Below, piece by piece: positions 58,201 through 64,000 of a DNA stretch of 64,000 nt. Under the pieces are notes generated by a model. That model did not search any database. It was not told the DNA's origin and worked only from the letters and a program-made list of their open reading frames with translations. Source of the DNA: Rotaria sp. Silwood1 (taxonomy: Eukaryota; Rotifera; Eurotatoria; Philodinida; Philodinidae). Each line of letters opens with the position of its first letter. The stretch's first letter is position 1. The stretch lies in assembly GCA_905250075.1 (NCBI GenBank), contig CAJNOP010000055.1, forward strand, positions 542,820-606,819, given 5' to 3'. The translations under genes and the position numbers were made by a program.

Positions 58201-61200
58201 GTGAGTAATAAAGAGTTATAAATATTATTCAAATGATAGTGATAATATCCACGAATTTCAGTGTATATAAATGAATATTATTGCTAGTACACCGTATGAT
58301 TGATAAATGTTTCCGAAAAAAAAAAGTTGAATATTTTCATTCAGAGAGTAAAGCAAAATTCTACGGCAAAAAAAGCATAAATATCTCTTGAACAGTTTGA
58401 TCGACTTATATTAGTTTATGAGAATACCATTAGAAGTTTATTCAAGTTTTGTAAAACATATATTCTAGAAATTTTTCTTGTTTTTCAACGTTAGAATCAA
58501 AATCATCTCATCAATAATCAAATCTCAGTTGTGTAAAGAAACACAAACTGAAGATTACATTTTTTTAAATATTTTACAATATCTTTATGATATTGACATT
58601 GTGACAGACTAATCATAGTCTGGACGGGTAACTGTATTGAAAGAATAAAAAACTCAGCAAAGTTCATATTGTTTATGAAATTTATCGATATCAAGTGCTC
58701 TGGCTATTAGAAGATTTCGTTCACTAGTATATTGAATTATAAGTGTCGCTAAAATATATTGAATAATATGTAGATTCTGTACTTCAAAATGAGGAGATAC
58801 AAAGGTTTCTTCGCAAACGTTATTCCTGACATATAATTCGAAGATAGGATTTACTTTAATTAACTTTACATTCAGTAGGCTTAGCCTAATTTGTATATTT
58901 TCTCTCGGATCACATAACAGACGACATTTTCAATTAGTCTAGTAAAAATAAAGTTTAATTTCTCCAATAGCACTCTTCACCCTTGCGAGTAGCCCTCAAA
59001 AACAATGTATCAAGGTTTTCATCCAAAAAATCATACATAAAAAAAGAAAATGAAGGCAATTAGCCATACAATAAAATACACTATTCCATATACCAATTAT
59101 GTGGCGAAAGCCTTGCGCTCCCCTATGGATTTCTTATTAAAATATGAATTTATTCGAGTTTAAAATAGAAGAGAAAAAGACATTTCTACGCCGCATCTCT
59201 ATCAGAAAAGTTATTGTACTATAGATCGTAAACAGCGAAAAAGTGGCAATGTACGATAGAACTCGAATTTTTCTTAGACATTTCAGTATGTGTACTTAAG
59301 TAATGGTGACTGCATCAACTCATAAAATGGTTCCGACACTATTACAAAAATTTACCGAGCATTTCATGTTATTGCTCGGGTATTCGTTTTTAAACATTAG
59401 TTTTTGCTGAAATGTTTAGTTCACTTGTAATATCGAATTCTGACTGATAACCTGCGTTTTCAAGCTTTATAAATCTTATGAATAAATTAGGTTTAATCGC
59501 GCTCAATATTTTTCTAATTACTTTCACATAGAGAGCTTATTCATGTTAAAATTGATGAATGATGAAATACCTGTCAAGATGCTATAGGGATATCCTAAAT
59601 GTCCAGTATTTTTTTGAGTTTCATCAAATTATGCATAAAATGAGGTCTTTTCATGAATGTTAATTTAGGCATCGAGCTGCAAGTCATTTTTCAGACATTA
59701 CATTGTGAGTTTATTTGTTAATTTCTACTTCACATTATTTGACACTATTATGTTCATGTCATCGAGCTGTAATATTCTCTTCATCAATATAATTGTAGTT
59801 TCTGTTAACAAATAACTATCTCTGCTTTTCTATTGTTATGCTAATGGATACCATGCCATTGTGATAGTTTTTAAAGATATCATGAAAATCTATTTATTGT
59901 CTAAAAAACTTTAAGACAATGACATATTGAAAAGTTAATAGCGATCTAATTTACACATGGAATCCTATGTTTTTCTATCGTATCTGCTTGCTGATGTCAA
60001 AGCTTCGCACCGTGGAATGATTATTGAACATTTCTATTTAAAATGAAATCGTTAAGAAATACTATTTTGAACTATTACTACTGACTTCGACAAAGAAATA
60101 TTTTATTAGTTAGAACATGTTACCGTGAAATCTCAAAATAATCTCAAATGTAGCTTTCTAGAATTTTTAATACATGTAATAATTGAGGTGTAAAGCTAGT
60201 AAGATCGTTTAATTCTCAATCATTCTGGTTGAATTGGGTTTCTAATATATAACAACTATTTGCATTGAGAACTCTATAAATCAAGAAACTAATTTTATGA
60301 TATGAGCAGAATATAATTAATTATTTTTTTTTGACAAGTTTATTGATATTGTAAAGTTCATCAGGTTTTGTTCATAGAGACAAAAAACTGTAGCTAAGTT
60401 ACATAATGATATGCTGTTTGAGTCGGAAGATCATTCTTCTATTGAGTATTTGACGTACAAGGAGAAGAGCTATTCTACATCATAAATATTCTTTAATTAG
60501 ATTAATTACGAATTGTTTGATATCGTTGATCTTTACTTTTCATACACTATTAATCGTAAAGATGTCGAATTTACTCTTCTAAGAATCGTTGTAGATGAGA
60601 TGTCAGGATGATATTCTCGACTCTGAATGTATTGCTCTGTAAAAGTCAATTGTGCACATTCAAAACAGTTTCAATCAAAAATTTTCATATTGAGAATAAA
60701 TTCATAGCCTCTGGTATCCCTGAGAACAATACTCCCATCCATTGCAATAGAGTAAAAGTACACATCTGTTTCTCGTAAGATATATGTGAACCTTCTGTTG
60801 AGCATTTTTGTAGTAGTTCTATTAAAAAGACTAATTTGCGAGAAATACAACACTGTTGCTAATTGAATAGATTGATTGAAATCAAACATGTGGTTTTCGC
60901 ACTATTCTTGTGCGATAATTAAGACAAGAAAGACCAATGTTGCTTTTTTATTGGAGTTTGATCTTGGACATGAAAGACTTTCACAACAAAGTTTTCAAAG
61001 TAATCCCCTATGAAATTAAAAATGGAATATGATGCAATAGCTGTCATTGGATGCTAAGATTCTCTATATTGGCTGCAATCTGTAACAGAATCAAATGAGC
61101 ACTATATTAAGATATCTGTTGCGATGTGAGAAAATAGAGAAAAAGTTTATTTTTCTTGCTATATAATTTAACACTCATTATTAATTGTATTTCAAAAAAT

Positions 61201-61264
61201 CTTATGAATCTTGAAAAATAGATAACATAATATCTATCGAATAAACGATATTGCTTCTGTGTAG
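58201..61264. other. Putative long intron or intergenic stretch before the P450
   Basis: Either intron 1 of the P450 gene or spacer. AT-rich, with no other gene, RNA or repeat that I can support. Confidence 0.4.
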
Positions 61265-61278
61265 TACTTACATTTCCG

Positions 61279-63507
61279 ATGGCACGTACGTTACCTTTAC
61301 GTCCACCACCGGATTATGCAAAATTACGCAAAGAAAATCCCATTTCGAAGGCTAAAATGTGGGATGGTAATCTTGTTTGGTTGGTTACTCGTCATGGTGA
61401 TGTTTCAAAAGTTCTGACCGATCCACATTTCAGCAAAGTACGTACTCATCCTGGCTTTCCTGAAACAGGACCAGGAGGCAAAGCTGCAGCACGTGCTGGT
61501 AAACCGACTTTTGTTGATATGGATCCTCCTGAGCATACACGTCATCGAGGAATGGTCGAACAAGATTTTACAAAAGAAAAAGCAGAAGAAATGCGACCCA
61601 AAATTCAACAGATTGTTGATAAACTTCTCGATGAAATGCTTACAAAAGCACAACCAGTCGACCTGTTAGCTTCATTTGCATTACCGGTACCAACATTAGT
61701 TATCTACCACATATTAGGTGTTCCATACGAAGATCATGACTTTTTGGATAAATGTAATGCTATTCGTACCAATGGTAGTGCAACATCTGCTGAATCTGCT
61801 CAAGCAAGCAAGGATCTTATGGATTATCTTGCACGTTTAGTAAGTTATTATTTTTTTAGAAAATATATTTTAATATGTCACTTTTTTCAAAATTGAAACC
61901 AAAATGAAATCGACTCATTTAGAACTTTGATACAATAAATCTCTTCATTGATGCTTGCTGAATATTTTTAGTAGAACTTAGGATAAAAAGCAATGATATA
62001 TCAAATGAAAACTGAAAATTAAAATGCGTTCTAGTTAAGAGGATTTTATTCTAACAATACAGTATTTTCGTCATATTGCCGATGCGAAGTAGTCGAAGTG
62101 CGATAATGGTTACTTTAATTTTTGTGTGATGATCGAATGACTGTTCTTACACAGGCATGTCACCAGGTATTCAATGGTGTTTGAGTATTTGGAATCGTTT
62201 ACTTCAGAACAAAAAGTTAATTCTAAATCCTAAAAGTAGTCATTAGGTTTTGCTTTTTTTTCATCTTTCAATTGACTAAACTATTATATCGTTTTGGAAA
62301 TGATATTCTGATTGCTCATAGCAACTTATGAAATAGTTCTAGATTTTTTTTTATTTAGAAATAGGTTTGTATAAAAAAAACCAGCACTTTACGTTTTTTC
62401 AGTAGACTTTCTTGTGTGAGTCTTTTTGAACTAACGCTACTTTGAATTTCATATAAGCACGAATACAATGTAGTACACATTAAGACATCAGTAAAGTTCA
62501 TCAGATAAGGATTCACTTATCTCTAAACAGGAAAGCTTGGGAATAGATCTTGTATGTAATGCTTTTAGAATAGCTTGCAAATTACTATCCATTAAAACTT
62601 CAAAATATAAATCCAAAAAGGCACAAAGTGAATTTTAGAACTCTTTAAGAAGATCTGTAAGTGAGAAAATACGGAAAACCTTCAACGTAATCCTTATATG
62701 ATTACAATGAGTAGTATCATCGAATCAAAATAGAAGTAATTTTTGAGTAAAAAATTGTGTCAGGTATGATCGTTGGATTTGATGGCAAGAATGTATATTT
62801 TACTTCATACACAAGATTCACTATTATCGAATTTTTTTCCTGAAGTATTCAATATGTCATATCTTTCTTTATCTTCGTGTTTTCTTGTTAAGGTCGACAA
62901 GAAAACACAAAATCCAACAAATGATATTATCAGTCGTCTGGCAATTGAGCAAGTTCAAACAGGCAAATTAACTCATGATGAACTGGTAGCAATGTCATTT
63001 CTACTTCTGGTTGCTGGTAATGCGACAACAGCAAATATGATTGCGCTTGGTACACTGACACTTCTTCAACATCCAGATCAACTAGCTGAACTTCGACGAG
63101 ATCCATCTCTAATAAAAAATGCTGTCGAAGAAATTCTACGTTATTTGACAGGTTCACAATTTGCTACTCGTCGCTTGGCTCTTGAAGATGTTGAAGTCGG
63201 TGGTCAAATAATCAAGAAGGGTGAAGGTGTTTGGGCATTGAATGCATCGGCCAATGAAGATGAGAATGTTTTCCCAAATGCAACACGGTTTGATATTCAT
63301 CGTCAACCAAACCCTCATCTTGCTTTTGGTGATGGTATTCATGTGTGCATAGCACAAGATTTAGCACGAGTCGAAATACAAATTGCAATCAATACTCTTA
63401 TTCATCGTTTACCCAATCTTCAATTGGCTGTTCCGGCAGACGAATTACAATATGTCACAATTCCAAAACGTGATTTTGGCGTTGCTGCATTGCCTGTCAA
63501 ATGGTAA
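61279..63507 (+). CDS. Cytochrome P450 of CYP55 / P450nor type (nitric oxide reductase-like)
   Basis: Exons 61279-61839 and 62893-63507 are joined in phase 0 (TTA|GTAAGT ... TTGTTAAG|GTC; intron 1,053 bp) to give 391 residues. The protein is soluble, without the N-terminal membrane anchor of animal P450s. Along its whole length it follows the fungal nitric oxide reductase P450nor: PPPDYAKLRKENPIS, KVRTHPGFPE, KPTFVDMDPPEH, FALPVPTLVIYHILGVP, NAIRTNGS, NDIISRL, LLLVAGNATTANMIALG (I helix), FGDGIHVCIAQ with heme ligand Cys339, and a final KRDFGVAALPV. The family reduces 2 NO to N2O taking electrons directly from NADH. Residues I recall as needed for this (Lys/Arg of KVR in the B' region, the I-helix Thr, the Ser of GSQFA, the Asp of KRDFG) are all present. 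The gene is probably of fungal or other non-animal origin, with host introns. The true start may lie upstream (see 58101-58200). Confidence 0.88.
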
Positions 63508-64000
63508 GAAAATCAAAAATCTTTGCACTGTTCTACATGATATTTCGTATTGGTTCTGAATTAGATTGTTGTTTTATTATTTTCTGTCTGATCGATATTG
63601 TGTCTTCTATAAAATGTGATACATATCGATACATTCTATTCAATATTGAATGTAGACAAAGCACTGTTTCGAAATCAATCTACTGAAATTAAGAGAGGGG
63701 CTAGTATTAAAATCACAACGTGGCTACTGAAGCTTCTCAATTGACAAAAAATGTCAAAATAGTAATTAACAAATCATAAAATTCCTAGAACAACATTCTA
63801 TATAAATGATGTATTAACTTTTCGACTATATAATCGTTACGAACTATCAAATTAGTTATGGATTTCTTTAGAATATACGAGGTATATCTTGCACACATTG
63901 TTTATTTAATATTTTCGCTCATAAGAAAACTTGAGTTTCACAAAACTCATTTTAAAAAGCTTCGAAGGTGATTTCTACAAGATCAAAGCGTGAAATGTGA
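63508..64000. other. Downstream spacer of the P450 gene
   Basis: AT-rich, with no supported feature. No clear AATAAA was seen in the first 200 bases after the stop. Confidence 0.4.

Noticed and set aside
1-64000. CRISPR arrays, bacterial operons, Shine-Dalgarno sites, rRNA genes
   Set aside because: None seen. The spliceosomal introns and poly(A) signals show this is eukaryotic nuclear DNA, so the bacterial-type genes are read as transfers rather than as a bacterial contig.

Overview
The window looks like nuclear DNA of a bdelloid rotifer (an Adineta/Rotaria-type animal). It is strongly AT-rich, has spliceosomal introns (mostly GT-AG, many of 50-100 bp), carries an F-box/LRR remnant of the kind greatly expanded in bdelloids, contains many short non-autonomous DNA transposons, and mixes animal-type genes with genes of bacterial or fungal type, which is a known bdelloid trait. 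The species call is an inference: no rRNA or mitochondrial marker is present.

Layout. 0-7 kb: the first exon of a probable PEPCK gene running off the left edge, a long gene-poor stretch, and a decayed MLKL-like kinase pseudogene (minus strand). 7.4-10.7 kb: two plus-strand genes of bacterial type, a DUF4345 membrane protein and a YkuD-type L,D-transpeptidase. 11-15 kb: a 967-bp Tc1/mariner-type MITE, a PDZ-like gene fragment and a 371-bp MITE. 15.6-20.4 kb: a two-exon gene with a predicted PARP-like ADP-ribosyltransferase fold, flanked by a diverged pair of direct repeats of about 450 bp. 21-26.3 kb: a piggyBac-type MITE, a small secreted Cys-rich protein and an unusual TCGGA-rich MITE. 27.5-29 kb: a three-exon, membrane-anchored trypsin-like protease (minus). 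32.3-32.8 kb: a four-exon, 122-residue gene that is only visible after splicing (minus). 37.5-39.6 kb: an F-box pseudogene and two palindromic elements. 41 and 45.4 kb: two hAT MITEs with exact 8-bp target duplications. 47.3-48.8 kb: an intronless GT61 glycosyltransferase. 52.3-54 kb: a two-exon M28 aminopeptidase. 58.1-63.5 kb: a cytochrome P450 of the CYP55/P450nor (nitric oxide reductase) type with long introns.

The genes do not form one pathway. The most notable content is the foreign-type enzymes in an animal genome (P450nor-like CYP55, YkuD L,D-transpeptidase, DUF4345) and the density of short inverted-repeat transposons in the gene-poor spaces. Exon boundaries were placed by hand from reading frame, splice signals and family conservation. 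No database search was run.
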